From Suillus spraguei (Eukaryota; Basidiomycota; Agaricomycetes; Boletales; Suillaceae), in contig JABCPU010000306.1 in the NCBI GenBank assembly GCA_016800925.1, positions 1 through 64,000 of the forward strand: a stretch of DNA of 64,000 bases. The letters run 5' to 3'. Below the pieces are notes generated by a model. The model saw only the letters and a program-made list of their open reading frames with translations, did no database searches and had not been told where the DNA came from. The position numbers and the translations under genes were made by a program. How positions within the stretch are numbered: the stretch's first letter is position 1; each line of letters begins with the position of its first letter. Shown one piece after another: positions 1-10,478 of this stretch.

Positions 1-1500
1 AAATACCAATATATATGTGGATGTTTCTACTGTTTTATGATCGTATAAATAAATTAGAAATGGGTCCAGCACATTTCAAGACTGGGAACATGATCGTCTC
101 AGTTTGTCTGGTACCCTCAACAAAGATTGGTTTTCTAGGCATCCTATGACTTGTCTATGCTTCACACTCATTTTTCCTGGGGTCTCAATGTCCCTGAACA
201 TGATGGTAAAGTCCATTGGTCCAGGAAAAATCGCATTTTTGAGATATGCAAGGCCCCATCCCCCTTCTACAGGTTATATCTTGTGATTGTGCAAATACCA
301 ATATATGAATGGATGTACCTACTGTTTTATGATAGTAGAAATCGATTAGAGATGACTCCAGAGCATTTCAAGACTGTGGAACATAAATGTCTCAGTTTGG
401 CCTGGTACCCCACAAAGATTGATTTTTCTAGGCTTCCCATGACATGCTCATCCTTCAAACTCATTGTTCCTAGGAACTTTTAATAACCTTGAACACGATG
501 GTCAAGTCTGTTTTCACTGAAAAAATCACATTGTGGAGTTATACAAGGTCTCCCTTCCCCCATACTGGTTATATCTTGTTATCATGCAAATAATGATATG
601 TAGATGTCCATTCCTATTGTTTTTGGATGCTATTAATTGATTAGGATTGGTTCCAGAGCATTTAAAGACTGTGGGAACATAAATGTCTCAGTTGCCTGGT
701 ACCCCCTGCAAAGATCGATTTTTCTAGCCTTCCCATGACTTTGCCTATCCTTCAAACTCATTTTTCCTGAGGGCTATTGACATCAATGAAGATGATAGTG
801 AAGCCTGTTTGTCCAGGTAAAATCACATTCTTGAGATATGCATGGCCCTCTTCCCACTCCTACTGGTTATATCTTGTTATTATGCAAATACTGATATAAT
901 ATATGACTGTTCCTATTGTTTTTTGGATGCTATTAATCGATTAGGATTGGTTTCAGAGCATTTAAGGCCTGTGGGAATATAAATATGGAAGTTTGCCTGG
1001 TACCCCCCACAAAGATCGATTTTTCTAGGCTTCCCATGACTTGCCTATCCTTCAAACTCATTTTTCCTGGGGGCTATTGACATCCCTGAAGACGATAGTG
1101 AAGCCCGTTTGTCCAGGAAAAATCGCATTCTTGAGATATGCATGGCCCTCCTCCTCCTCTACTGGTTATATCTTGTTACTGTGCAAATACCGATATATAT
1201 ATGACTGTTACTATTGTTTTTTGATGCTAGAAATCGATTAGGAATAGTCCCAGAGCATTTCAAGCCTGTGGGAATCAAAATATGGAAGTTTGCCTGGTAC
1301 CCCCCACAAAGATCGATTTTTCTAGGCTTCCATGACTTGCCTATCCTTCAAACTCATTTTTCCTGGGGACTATTAACATCCCTGAAGATGATAGTGAAGC
1401 CCGTTTGTCCAGGAAAAAATCGTTTCTTGAGATATACAAGGTCCTCCTCCCCCTCCAACCTCATATATGATGCTGTACTTCCATTTGACCTAAGGCCGAT
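1..1500. repeat. Tandem repeat, ~297-base unit, about five copies
   Basis: A word beginning tttttctaggcttcc recurs near 131, 421, 718, 1021 and 1318. Around each copy the same order is seen: a cctggtacccc...caaagat stretch, the tctaggcttcc word, then catttttcctgg, a gtccaggaaaaatcgcat word, a tactggttatatcttgt word and a gcatttca/aag...gtgggaa word. The spacing is about 290-303 bases. The copies at 600-1440 are closest to each other and the first two are more diverged. Short ORFs in the stretch come from the repeat and show no protein-family motif. The array starts before the window. It may be satellite-like or the internal repeat of a larger element; nothing here decides which. Confidence 0.85.
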
Positions 1501-1689
1501 ACTGTAAATGATGTTCCTAGTGTTTTCAAGGCCTACAAATCGATTGGTGATGGTTTCAGACTCTCTGGAAGTCGTTAATATTGAGATTTGTGTTATGAGC
1601 GAAAATAACAGTATTTTGCCTATATCTCCATATCCAAACCGCCGTTTTCTTTAATTCTTGGCTCATATCCTTCCTGAATATACCCTCTA

Positions 1690-2197
1690 TGATATGTACC
1701 AGCCCAGAAAGAGATATGTTTTCGAAGTTTGAAACCTATTTCTGTTTTGACCATATAAATTTAGTAACGTCAAACTTTGAATCACAGGTTCTGGAGCTCC
1801 ATGGTATCACGACTCTACAGATCCACGGCAAATTATCAACCACCGCCAGGACAGATGTTATCACCCAATTCAGAAGTAGTGGACGTTATGGCCCTCGTGT
1901 TTTAATAATCTCCAATGTTGGGCTAACAGGTCTGAATTTACCTTGCGCCAATATATTGATAATTGTGGTGCGTATTTTCTTTTCCCATGTTCTCCCACCA
2001 TTTCATTGGCTATTTTTTCTGATGCTTATACTACATCTTCCAATACAGGATTCTTTGTGGTCGGCCACTGATGAAGGACAGTTGATTGGACGTATCTATT
2101 GTCCTCCACAATCCAAAATGGTCCACATTTACCGAATTGTTGCAGCCGACACTCAGGACGTCTTTTTGAATAATATCTCCTTCAGTAAAGCTGCCAT
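1690..2197 (+). pseudogene. SNF2-family helicase C-terminal domain fragment
   Basis: The frame carries the second RecA-like lobe of a SNF2 helicase: a LHGITTLQIHGKLS-like motif IV region, RVLIISNVGLTGLNLPCAN (motif V), and after a probable intron (gtgcgt at about 1970 to acag at about 2047) LWSATDEGQLIGRI (motif VI region, normally ending R-x-x-R) followed by VHIYRIVAADTQDVFLNNIS. The ATPase lobe is absent upstream. Coding similarity stops near 2197, where the sequence becomes the antisense of the neighbouring F-box fragment, so the two relics are joined tail to tail. The family normally remodels chromatin or repairs DNA. This piece cannot act alone. Confidence 0.75.
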
Positions 2198-2801
2198 CCT
2201 TGCTAAGGTCAAACAAACGTGCTTTTTGATCAAACCTCCTGACATGGAGACTACGCAGAGTGGATGGAATGTGACGGATGAGTTTCGCCAAAGGTGCTCC
2301 GCCACCTGTACACATGATTAGCTCCTGGAGCATTGTGAAGTCTGTTAATATAAGTTCCGGCTTGTCGGCGTCGCAACCAATATTGACGTAGAGGGATGAT
2401 ATCTGATTGATGTAAGGCTGAAGAAGAACTCGTAGCTTGGCCAAACTATCACTATCGTCGTAACAGTAGAGAGCCAATGAGAGCGGATATCCTTGCGATC
2501 GCTTGAGCCATAAGTCATAGCCCAAGGCCCGCTGCTGCCACTCCTCCTCCTCTTCAGAGTAGGTTGGCAATGACAACTTGCACCACAAACTGGGCGTGCC
2601 CACAGCAATCTCCCTCCATCGCCGGCATACTCCAGTGAGCAGTATGGGAGCTTCTAACACTGATGGCACCATCAGTTCGCCGTCTTCCGTAACTTCTGGG
2701 AATTTCGGGAGGCAGATGTGAAAAATTTTGCATAAAATTTCAGTTGGCAAGTACGGTACGCCGTTTGTGAATGCGAGATTCCTGGCGTTTTTCCTGCGCA
2801 T
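2198..2801 (-). pseudogene. F-box protein, truncated at its C-terminus
   Basis: From the Met at 2801 (MRRKNARNLAF) the minus strand reads a typical agaricomycete F-box: YLPTEILCKIFHICLP, then ILLTGVCRRWREIAVGTPSLW, then a leucine-rich tail (for example LRVLLQPYINQISSLYV). The frame is open further upstream to 2978, but that part does not resemble the family. After about residue 195 of this start (near 2198) the ORF runs on only as antisense of the SNF2 fragment, so the real C-terminus is lost. F-box proteins link substrates to SCF ubiquitin ligases. The F-box itself looks whole, so an expressed truncated protein is possible. Confidence 0.7.
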
Positions 2802-3204
2802 ACTAGTATGCCCCGGATGATTAGCATAATCACAGCGGCACAAGCACATTGTGAGTGGAAACGCACCCAATTCACGTTTATGAAAGAGGAAAGGAAAATA
2901 AAAATGGTCTTGAGGAAAGATGAGACAATGTTGGAACAGCGCAGAACTGTCTGAACGCGGTGAAGCAGCCGGAAGCAATATAATAAGGTGCTACCGTCGC
3001 CGTTGCCAAATGATAGAGAACTCATCGCAACGGCCTACTCTCGAACATAAGACTTTTTATTATTATATAATCTATAGTACTGTATTTTTTTCAAAAATAA
3101 AACACGACAAATGCCTTCAGAAAGGGAACTTGAACCCGCTGGAGAGTTCCGGGACTACGCGCGCCTGAACAACCGATCGATCGCCGTTTAATGACCATGA
3201 TGGG

Positions 3205-3470
3205 GACGGCCCTCTCGCGCAATACAAAATCCACTCTGTTGCTCTGCTCCGTATATGCACTGCGCTCAAAGAACTAGTAACTTACCATATGTCCATACAT
3301 TATCCACCAGCACCCGACCTACCACCTGCTATCGAACACCTTTCTTTCAGAAATTCCAATCACACGTACCGCAGCACGCTCCAGCCTATCATCAAAGGAG
3401 TAGATGCGCTTCCAAGCCTTAAAGTCCTGGAGTGTGACAAGAAGTGTGACAAGAAAGCGGAGTAGCTGGT
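3205..3470 (+). pseudogene. Leucine-rich (F-box type) C-terminal fragment
   Basis: An open frame without a start codon reads SVALLRICTALKELVTYH, then DLPPAIEHLSFRN and LPSLKVLECDK, ending at a TAG near 3463. The spacing of leucines and the wording resemble the LRR-like tails of agaricomycete F-box proteins. No F-box is found upstream. It lies about 0.4 kb from the truncated F-box gene on the other strand, so the two may be scattered parts of related genes. The family assignment is by general resemblance only. Confidence 0.4.
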
Positions 3471-3479
3471 CGGAGTTCA

Positions 3480-4150
3480 TGCGATATTGAAGGCGAGCCG
3501 CAGAATGAAGGGTACAGAGGTTGTCATATCAGATATGTCGTGCTGGGTAGCGGGTATCAATTTTATGATAATGCTCCTGTTCTGCACTCATGTCAAAAAC
3601 AGCATGAGGGCCCTGTCAAGGTACACCGTTTTCCTAGAACTTGTTCTGCGTCGGACTTCAACGCGATACTTTAAGCACGAGGAAGGGACTGGGAAAACAA
3701 AACTGCTGGCGCTGGTGTTTTGTGGTATAGGTCACGAGCTTGAGCCACTATACCATGGGCAACATACAGTCGCATACAGTCGGAACCCTGGATAAATCTA
3801 ATCAGTTCTCCCATTCACAAGAAGCGTTTTAGCGAACGCACTAACCTGGCCTCCAACTCAGACCCTTGTCTGAGTTAAATGTTTACCTCCACTCCCATGA
3901 ATAAATCCTACACCTTCACACACCTTCTGCGCAGCTACCGCATGATGAAGCATGTTCTATGCGACTCGCACGATGCAACCTGGCAGTCGTTGCAGTGGAT
4001 AAGATCGGATGCGCATATAGAGCGCTTCAAGAACGCTGGTGATAATATTGCGTCTGTGCCACCAGGAACCTGTTGCTGTGAAACGCGTCAATGATGTTTC
4101 TACTACAGTCAACTCGCATCATGATAGTGTAAGAACAGAAATTAATACAT
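3480..4150. other. No recognisable gene
   Basis: Short ORFs exist on both strands (for example 3487-3795 +). None shows a domain, a plausible intron-exon pattern or a second copy in the window. The last 200 bases continue the 3' side of the S28 peptidase relic without recognisable coding sequence. Confidence 0.5.
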
Positions 4151-4858
4151 ACCTTCACTTGCAGCTGCTTCCATATCCCACGCGCAAAGTAACTTTCCGT
4201 CGTCGTGTTCCACTGACGAGAGCATAATATATCGGAGGACCTCGTGAGGGCAATGCCTTACACCATAGTATATCCACGGAGTATTCGGAGCTGTCAAATC
4301 CTCATCAATCCCAGGAAATATCACGTTTGCCATGAAATGAGCCGAGTCAGCGGCAGATTGATCATTGTTCAACCATCTACATTCCATCAATTCTCAAATG
4401 CGTGTAATACGAATATGCAGATAGTTCACCTCAGGTTGTCTGTAGAGAAGTCTGAGACAGGTATAGACTTTCCTGCGCAATCATGAATATGTCAAATGCG
4501 AGTAAAGTTATTTCAAAATCCTCACGAGCTCACCATAATAGCGGTGCTCAAGCACAACATTGATTCCTCCTGTTGCCCTGGCCAGTATTTCAACGATACA
4601 AGTGTCCAAGAAGGGAATACGGTCCTCAGCCGACTTGATTGAATCGACCGTCGTAGCAGGCTGATAAGGAGAGCGAGCCTGAGGTGTATGTTTGGAATTG
4701 AGATATTTTGGTGCGCGAGAGGTGTGTGCCGTTCGTGTAGTTGCTCTGTGCATTGGGTTTGTCAGTACTGCAAATGGATAAAAAGAATCATAAATAGGAA
4801 AGAAGAGGAAGAAACACACCTTGAGCGCAACATGTTCTAAATCCCCCCTTAAAACCAT
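4150..4858 (-). pseudogene. Serine carboxypeptidase S28 fragment
   Basis: Two exons carry the N-terminal half of an S28 (prolyl carboxypeptidase-like) secreted peptidase: AEDRIPFLDTCIVEILARA and VVLEHRYYGE in the upstream part, then RWLNNDQSAADSAHFMANV and FPGIDEDLTAPNTPWIYYG. An intron follows (gtgtaaggca to tcgtcag), then a GSYFARG-like stretch corresponding to the catalytic serine loop (normally GGSYAGA) with changed flanking residues. The Asp and His of the triad would lie further on and are missing. The 5' end stops just before the 53-base repeat at 4868. These enzymes remove residues after proline outside the cell; this copy is dead. Confidence 0.75.
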
Positions 4859-4867
4859 GTCATCCTC

Positions 4868-4920
4868 TATGTCATACTAGGACGACTACAGGGGCGCGGA
4901 CGAAAGACCGTACACCATAG
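4868..4920 (+). repeat. 53-base interspersed repeat, copy i
   Basis: This sequence starts tatgtcatactaggacgac and ends ccgtacaccatag. It recurs almost unchanged at 37012-37063 (+), 47020-47072 (+) and 50157-50208 (-). Here it separates the S28 fragment from the nuclease-like fragment. Differences between copies are one or two bases. Its two ends share only CTATG/CATAG as an inverted repeat. Confidence 0.9.
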
Positions 4921-4938
4921 ACACACCCACGACGTAAG

Positions 4939-5742
4939 TCAGACAACAAATCTCTGCCAATGCTCCTTCGCAAGTGCTTTGAATGCGAGAAAACGCTCAA
5001 AAGCAACGCGCCTATACTCCGGCGTCTCCATGCCTTCGCTGATTCGACGGTTGTGCCCTAAAGAGGTGACACACTTCACGACCGTTGATTTAGCTTCGGG
5101 ATACTGGCCAGTGCCAACCGCACTGCTGAGCGCTTCGGTGACAAGGACGAGATAGAAGATAGGTCGAGTGCCAACCATAGTGATGCACGGGTTAGTCATG
5201 GCATCAAGGGGGGGGAGTGATCTAGGAGCCGTTTCTCATTGTTGTTTTGATACGCGGCAATCGTTTCTGCAATGACTTGTGGTTCTGGATAAGACCTACT
5301 GAATACGGTTTTGTCCTCTTGCAAAACAAGCAAGATCGAGCAGACACACATCTGTTTCGGCAACTCGCTGGTCATCGCCACAGATCCGTAGTGGGATATT
5401 ATGACGTGCGGCGAGGATTAAGCCACGTTCAACGAAGCCGAGTATCTGAAGAGTTTTCTGAGCAAATGCATCAATGAAACTTTCTTCAATGGCATTGGTA
5501 GCCAGGTCAAGATGGCCTAGATATTCGAAAACGGCGTCTGAGATATTCTTGTCATCAACGCTGGAATTACGGAGGGATGGATCTACACCCTCCAAGAGCG
5601 TTCCATGGTTTTGACGAAAAAACTGTTCAGGCGACTGAGGCGTGACGGTGATGTTGTATGCCATGAGATCGTTAAAAGTCCAATCACTACCAGACTTTGC
5701 AGACCGGATGAGGCGAGCACCGTCAACCATTTGCGATTGCAC
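4939..5742 (-). pseudogene. Uncharacterised agaricomycete family with PD-(D/E)XK-like core, frameshifted
   Basis: Three minus-strand frames join into one protein. Frame one contains GSDWTFNDLMAYNITV, DAVFEYLGHLDLATNAIEE and IPLRICGDDQRVAETDVCLL. Frame two contains ILLVLQEDKTVFS and EPQVIAETIAAYQNNNEKR. Frame three contains CITMVGTRPIFYLVLVTE, then EYRRVAFERFLAFKALAKEHW. I recognise this as a multicopy agaricomycete family without assigned function. The D...x...QEDK arrangement resembles a PD-(D/E)XK nuclease core, which is inference. At least two frameshifts (near 5330 and 5200) make this a pseudogene. Its C-terminal end lies 19 bases from the 53-base repeat. Confidence 0.6.
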
Positions 5743-5744
5743 CT

Positions 5745-6080
5745 TTTAGGAGGGAGATCAGAGGAATATTTAGAACACTATGATATTGATGAGCGAATTT
5801 TTCTCACCTAAGACCTAGTTGTTTCGTGTTTACTTGAGAGTTGTACAACAAGGGGCCATCAGCAAAACTGGAACCAGAGTGGTCCGGCAGCTCCTGGAAA
5901 GGCTCTCACGCCACGTTGCTGACTTCACCCCAGTGTTTCTACCGCCAGTGGCAAGCCAACACTAGGCCGTGTGAAGCCTATAGGCTAGCCCCAGGCTGCC
6001 GCCAGTGGCAGTGCTTTGGCGATGGCTGAACACCTGATATGGAAGGTGATTTTGCGCCTCTATCGAACGCTAATTAGACC
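5745..6080. other. No recognisable gene
   Basis: Short ORFs only. No family resemblance, repeat or RNA structure was seen. Confidence 0.4.
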
Positions 6081-6081
6081 A

Positions 6082-6420
6082 TTATCGCTCGCTGCACTCC
6101 AGTGGATACACACCGGTGGCAATCCCAATAAGGGTGTAGCAAGAATCGACAATACCAACAGCATTTTCTAAGATCGGTCTGGTCACTGTAGTGCCGTATG
6201 TGATGCTCTGATTAATATCCCAATATTTCGATGTAGGCCAGATGTCGGTGATAGGACTGAAACAAAGCAATTGCTATCAGTCTGGATTGATCTAGGAACT
6301 GAGGTGGCTTACGTGTATGTAATATCATGGATGTGCAAGGTATTGTCAGTTCTACCGAAGGTGACTTGTCCAGCGGTTTCTTCCTGTGAGCCGGCATAGG
6401 GCTGGAAAAAGACAGTGTCA
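6082..6420 (-). pseudogene. A1 aspartic peptidase C-terminal lobe, catalytic motif destroyed
   Basis: Reading minus, QPYAGSQEETAGQVTFG and RTDNTLHIHDITYT are followed by an intron (gtaagccacc to tgtttcag) and PITDIWPTSKYWDINQSI, then YGTTVTRPILENAVGIVDSC. In basidiomycete pepsins the last part reads AGIVDTGTTL, where D is the second catalytic aspartate. Here the motif is DSCYTL, so the Thr-Gly that complete the active-site turn are lost. The N-terminal lobe with the first catalytic Asp is absent and the reading ends soon after. These enzymes are secreted acid proteases; this fragment is inactive. Confidence 0.75.
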
Positions 6421-6616
6421 GAATGTTCAATGTCAGGATCGTCATAGAATCATGGTGCCACGTGACAAGACAGAAGGCCCGACGCCAAGGACACCGTCAA
6501 AACCATCGAAGCCCTCTGAATGATGTCACACTTAAGAAGGTGACGCGTTGTTTGCGCGTTGTTTTGGTAAATGCAAAGCTTGCCATAGTCACGTGCCATG
6601 ATTAGTCATAGTACTC

Positions 6617-6853
6617 AACGCTGATACTGGCCTACATGACGAACGTTAACGTTTGTCTATTCTTCTTGTTATCCTGCCTACGCCAAGCGCTAATGCTTGA
6701 CCAGCCTGATGAGCGTTAACGCTCATCAAATCCTGCCTGGCGCCAACCTATGCCTCTGAGTTTTCTGATGAGCGCCAACGCTCATCAGTCTCGAGTTTTA
6801 TCACCGGCTATTTCGCACGTGTCCAACTCATCGACGCTGATACTGGCCTACGT
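6617..6853. repeat. Palindrome cluster and 37-base direct repeat before the minisatellite
   Basis: A perfect 22-base palindrome lies at 6707-6728 (centre gcgttaacgc). A 10-base-pair stem with a four-base loop lies at 6765-6788 (ctgatgagcg ccaa cgctcatcag). A sequence beginning acgctgatactggcctac and ending gacgaacgttaa occurs at about 6619-6653 and again at about 6834-6866, where the minisatellite begins. No ORF explains the symmetry. Confidence 0.85.
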
Positions 6854-6865
6854 GACGAACGTTAA

Positions 6866-8103
6866 GCAGGTTTCAATACCGTTTCTGCGGTACTTCAAGC
6901 TGCTTCTGCAGGTCCTCATGCCGTTTCTGCGGTTCTTAAAGCTGCCTCTGCAGGTTTCAATAACGTTTCTGCGGTACTTAAAGCTGCTTCTGCAGGTTCT
7001 AATACCGTTTCTGCGGTACTTAAAGCTGCTTCTGCAGGTCCTCATGCCGTTTCTGCGGTACTTAAAAGCTGCTTCTGCAGGTCCTCATGCCGTTTCTGCG
7101 GTTCTTAAAGCTGCCTCTGCAGGTTTCAATAACGTTTCTGCGGTACTTAAAGCTGCTTCTGCAGGTTCTAATACCGTTTCTGCGGTACTTAAAGCTGCTT
7201 CTGCAGGTCCTCATGCCGTTTCTGCGGTTCTTAAAGCTGCCTCTGCAGGTCCTCATGCCGTTTCTGCGGTTCTTAAAGCTGCCTCTGCAGGTTTCAATAA
7301 CGTTTCTGCGGTACTTAAAGCTGCTTCTGCAGGTCCTCATGCCGTTTCTGCGGTACTTAAAGCTGCTTCTGCAGGTCCTCATGCCGTTTCTGCGGTACTT
7401 AAAAGCTGCTTCTGCAGGTCCTCATGCCGTTTCTGCGGTTCTTAAAGCTGCCTCTGCAGGTCCTCATGCCGTTTCTGCGGTTCTTAAAGCTGCCTCTGCA
7501 GGTTTCAATAACGTTTCTGCGGTACTTAAAGCTGCTTCTGCAGGTCCTCATGCCGTTTCTGCGGTTCTTAAAGCTGCCTCTGCAGGTCCTCATGCCGTTT
7601 CTGCGGTTCTTAAAGCTGCCTCTGCAGGTTTCAATAACGTTTCTGCGGTACTTAAAGCTGCTTCTGCAGGTTTAATACGTTTCTGCGGTACTTAAAGCTG
7701 CTTCTGCAGGTTCTAATACCGTTTCTGCGGTACTTAAAGCTGCTTCTGCAGGTCCTCATGCCGTTTCTGCGGTACTTAAAAGCTGCTTCTGCAGGTCCTC
7801 ATGCCGTTTCTGCGGTACTTAAAAGCTGCTTCTGCAGGTCCTCATGCCGTTTCTGCGGTACTTGAAAGCCGCTTCTGCAAGTCTCTAAACCGTTTCTGCG
7901 GTACTTACAAGCTGCTTCTGCAGGTTCTAATACCGTTTCTGCGGTACTTAAAAAGCTGCTTCTGCAGGTCCTCATGCCGTTTCTGCGGTACTTAAAGCTG
8001 CTTCTGCAGGTCCTCATGCCGTTTCTGCGGTACTTAAAAGCTGCTTCCGCAGGTCCTCATGCCGTTTCTGCGGTACTTAAAGCTGCCTCTGCAGGTTTCA
8101 AGT
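6866..8103 (+). repeat. 42-base minisatellite, about 29 units
   Basis: The unit reads ctgcaggtcctcatgccg, then tttctgcggttcttaaagctgcct, 42 bases in all. Three main variants alternate after ctgcagg: tcctcatgcc, tttcaataac and ttctaatacc. Most units are 42 bases, while some have an extra A (cttaaaagc) giving 43. Because 42 is divisible by three, long ORFs appear in several frames and on both strands (plus strand AASAGPHAVSAVLK; minus strand MRTCRSSFKYRRNG). They switch frame at each 43-base unit. No introns, domain or conserved start support a real protein. Confidence 0.95.
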
Positions 8104-8236
8104 AACGCGCAGCATTCTTGTGGTCATTTTGATATTTCATGTGGATCTGTGACTTCATGAGCTCCCAACTTATCTACAACCAAACCTATGCGTTTCAAGG
8201 TTTGTTGGCTCGCGATTCATCGGCTCGGAACCACAC

Positions 8237-8345
8237 CGTCCCTGCTCTCGCTGTCGTAACCGTCTCTGCGTCCCTGCTTCCCTTCTCCAGAAAGGCAACC
8301 GTCCCTGCTCTCAAAAGGAAACCGTCCCTGCTCTCACTGGAAACG
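8237..8345 (+). repeat. Short cgtccctgctctc repeats at the left edge of block A
   Basis: The word cgtccctgctctc or a close variant occurs at least four times just before the GMP-synthase relic. Block B has two copies at the equivalent place (19388-19421). Similarity between blocks A and B starts inside this cluster, near 8301 and 19388, so it marks the left boundary of the duplicated block. Confidence 0.7.
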
Positions 8346-10212
8346 CATTTCTGACGCAAAATTCCAGGGATCATCCTTTCCGGATCTCCATACTCTGTGT
8401 ACGACGACGATGCACCTCACGCGGACCCTGGTATCTACACTCTGGGTGTTCCTATCCTTGGTATCCGTTATGGCCTCCAGGTCTGGTTTTCTCGAGCATC
8501 ATGGTGGACACTAACTCACGCAGGATCCAGGAGCTCTGCTGTAATTATAAGGGACAGGTAGCAAAATGCGATCATCGCTAATACGGGCTTGCAGAGGTTC
8601 AGATTAGCAGGTCCAGTGGATCTGGAAATTCCGTCGATGCCCTGTTCGAAGACTCGGCGATGAGATGCAAGTGCGTGTTTTTCGTTTCGTCTGTCATAAG
8701 CCAAGTTGACTTGCGATAAGGTCTGGATGTCACACGGAGATCAACTGTCTGTTATGCCTCCTGACTTCCATGTCATCTGACGGACGAACACCGCTCCCTA
8801 TGCCGCCATCGCACATAACTCCAAGTCGATTTATGGCATTCAGTTCCATCCAGAGGTGACACATTCACCGCAGGGAAGGCAGCTCATTGGTCGATTTGTG
8901 TTGAATATATGCCAATGCCGACCAAACTGGACAATGGTGAAGTAATCACGGTGCTACGTTTATTGTCATGTTCACAGTGATTGCAGGAGGGATTTATTGG
9001 CAAGGAAATCGTTCCCATCCGAGAGATATATGGCCCGAAAGGACGTGTGATCGGCGCAGTCAGCGGAGGCGTCGACAGCACTGTTGCAGCCAAGTTAATG
9101 CACGAAGCAATCGGCGACAGGTGCGCCCCTACGTTCTTTTCGTGACTTGTATCTTACTCGCATACCAGATTCCATGCAATCATGGTGGACAACGGCGTGC
9201 TTCGTCTGAACGAAGCACAACAAGTCAACGACATGCTGAATAAAGATCTTGGCGTCAACCTGACCGTGGTGGATGCCTCTGAGCTCTTCCTCTCCCGACT
9301 TCATGGTGTCGAAGATCCGGAGCAGAAACGTAAGATTATTGGGAACACGTTCATCAACGTTTTCGAGACAGAAGCGTCGAAGATCGAGGAAGCTCCCGAG
9401 AAGGAAGAGAATGGAGCGGATGCAAAGGGGAAGATTGAATAGCTGTTGCAAGGAACGCTATACCCAGATGTCATCGAGAGCATCAGCTTTAAGGGCCCTA
9501 GTGCAACCATAAAGACACATCACAATGTCGGTAAGCTTCTCAAGGACATGAAGTTGAAGTTAATTGAACCCCTGCGCGAGCTCTTCAAAGGTTCGACTAG
9601 TGGAATCCCATATTATTGATTACACTGACCATTCTACGTAGATGAAGTCCGTGCACTTGGGAGACTCCTGTCGATACCAGCACCTCTGGTTCAACGTCAT
9701 CCTTTCCCAGGCCCTGGTCTGGCCATTCGTTGTGTCCAGTCACATGCGAACAGGTGAAGATCCTGCAACAAGCGGATCATATTTATATCAAGGAGATCCG
9801 CAAGGCGAACTTCTACAATCAAATTAGCCAGGCCATGACCATCTTGCTTCCGGTGAAAGCTGTAGGCGTGATGGGTGACAAGCGCACATACGAGCAGGTT
9901 TGGAGGACGACACACTCTTTTACTGCCTTAACATATTTCACAGGTAATTGCTCTGAGGGCGGTGACGTCGGAAGACTTCATGACTGCCGATTGGTATGTT
10001 TTGTCTTACTTTTTAGTCCTGTTCGATGCTAACTTGATTTTCAAGGTATGCGTTCCCTCCCGAAGTCTTGCGTCGGATATCGTCTAACGAAGTAAGTGGG
10101 ATCAATCGTGTCACTTATGATATATCTTCGAAGCCCCCTGCTGTAAGTCCTGACATTTTGTCTCATCCGAGTTAAGGTTGATTTCATTTTTTAGACTGTG
10201 GAGTGGCTATGA
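8345..10212 (+). pseudogene. GMP synthase (glutamine-hydrolysing), block A copy
   Basis: GMP synthase amidates XMP to GMP in purine synthesis. The exons run in family order. The GATase domain has [17 protein letters not shown], then GIRYGLQ where the family has GICYGLQ (Arg codon 8466-8468 replaces the catalytic Cys), later WMSHGDQLSVMPPDFHV and [15 protein letters not shown]. The ATP-pyrophosphatase domain has [20 protein letters not shown] (P-loop) and [16 protein letters not shown]. The dimerisation part has [16 protein letters not shown] and a terminal TVEWL. A TAG at 9440-9442 falls inside the frame after KGKIE, and a four-base deletion near 9730 shifts it again relative to copy B. The GATase middle (8500-8700) is degenerate. 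It is a pseudogene. Confidence 0.9.
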
Positions 10213-10478
10213 TTGTTGACGACGCAGCGTGAACACAGAAAACAATACATAGAATATATGTTCAGTATACGTAATTACATAAAGTAGAAAGTATGCCGAC
10301 AATGAGACTGTTTGCCTTTGTTGCAGCTGTACAAGTTGTACCTGCGAGCCACAACTTGATATGACAACTATAACGACCGCAAGGTTGATGGGGCGTCTAA
10401 GCCTTTAAATATTTTACAGATAGTCAATTCCGTGTAGTCCAACAGCTTTCTGCGGCTTCATCAGCATCCAAGGACTTT
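10213..10478. other. Non-coding spacer of the block, shared by copies A, B and C2
   Basis: The sequence between the GMP-synthase stop and the next ATG is nearly identical in A, B (21310-21573) and C2 (58965-59233). It includes a gcctttaaatattttacag stretch and presumably carries the 3' end of one gene and the promoter of the next. No further gene is visible. Confidence 0.6.

Noticed and set aside
3118..3175. tRNA-like word (gggttcaag read on the minus strand)
   Set aside because: The T-arm does not pair around it and no D-arm or anticodon arm fits.
6750..7695. Long ORFs with repeated 14-residue units
   Set aside because: They follow from the 42-base period on every frame, switch frame at 43-base units, and have no start, intron or domain support.
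6866..8103. Possible CRISPR array
   Set aside because: Units are contiguous with no unique spacers, and the context is eukaryotic.
9430..9450. Programmed stop readthrough in GMP synthase at KGKIE-TAG
   Set aside because: Other lesions (GATase decay, lost Cys, later frameshift in A) show a pseudogene, so no recoding needs to be assumed.
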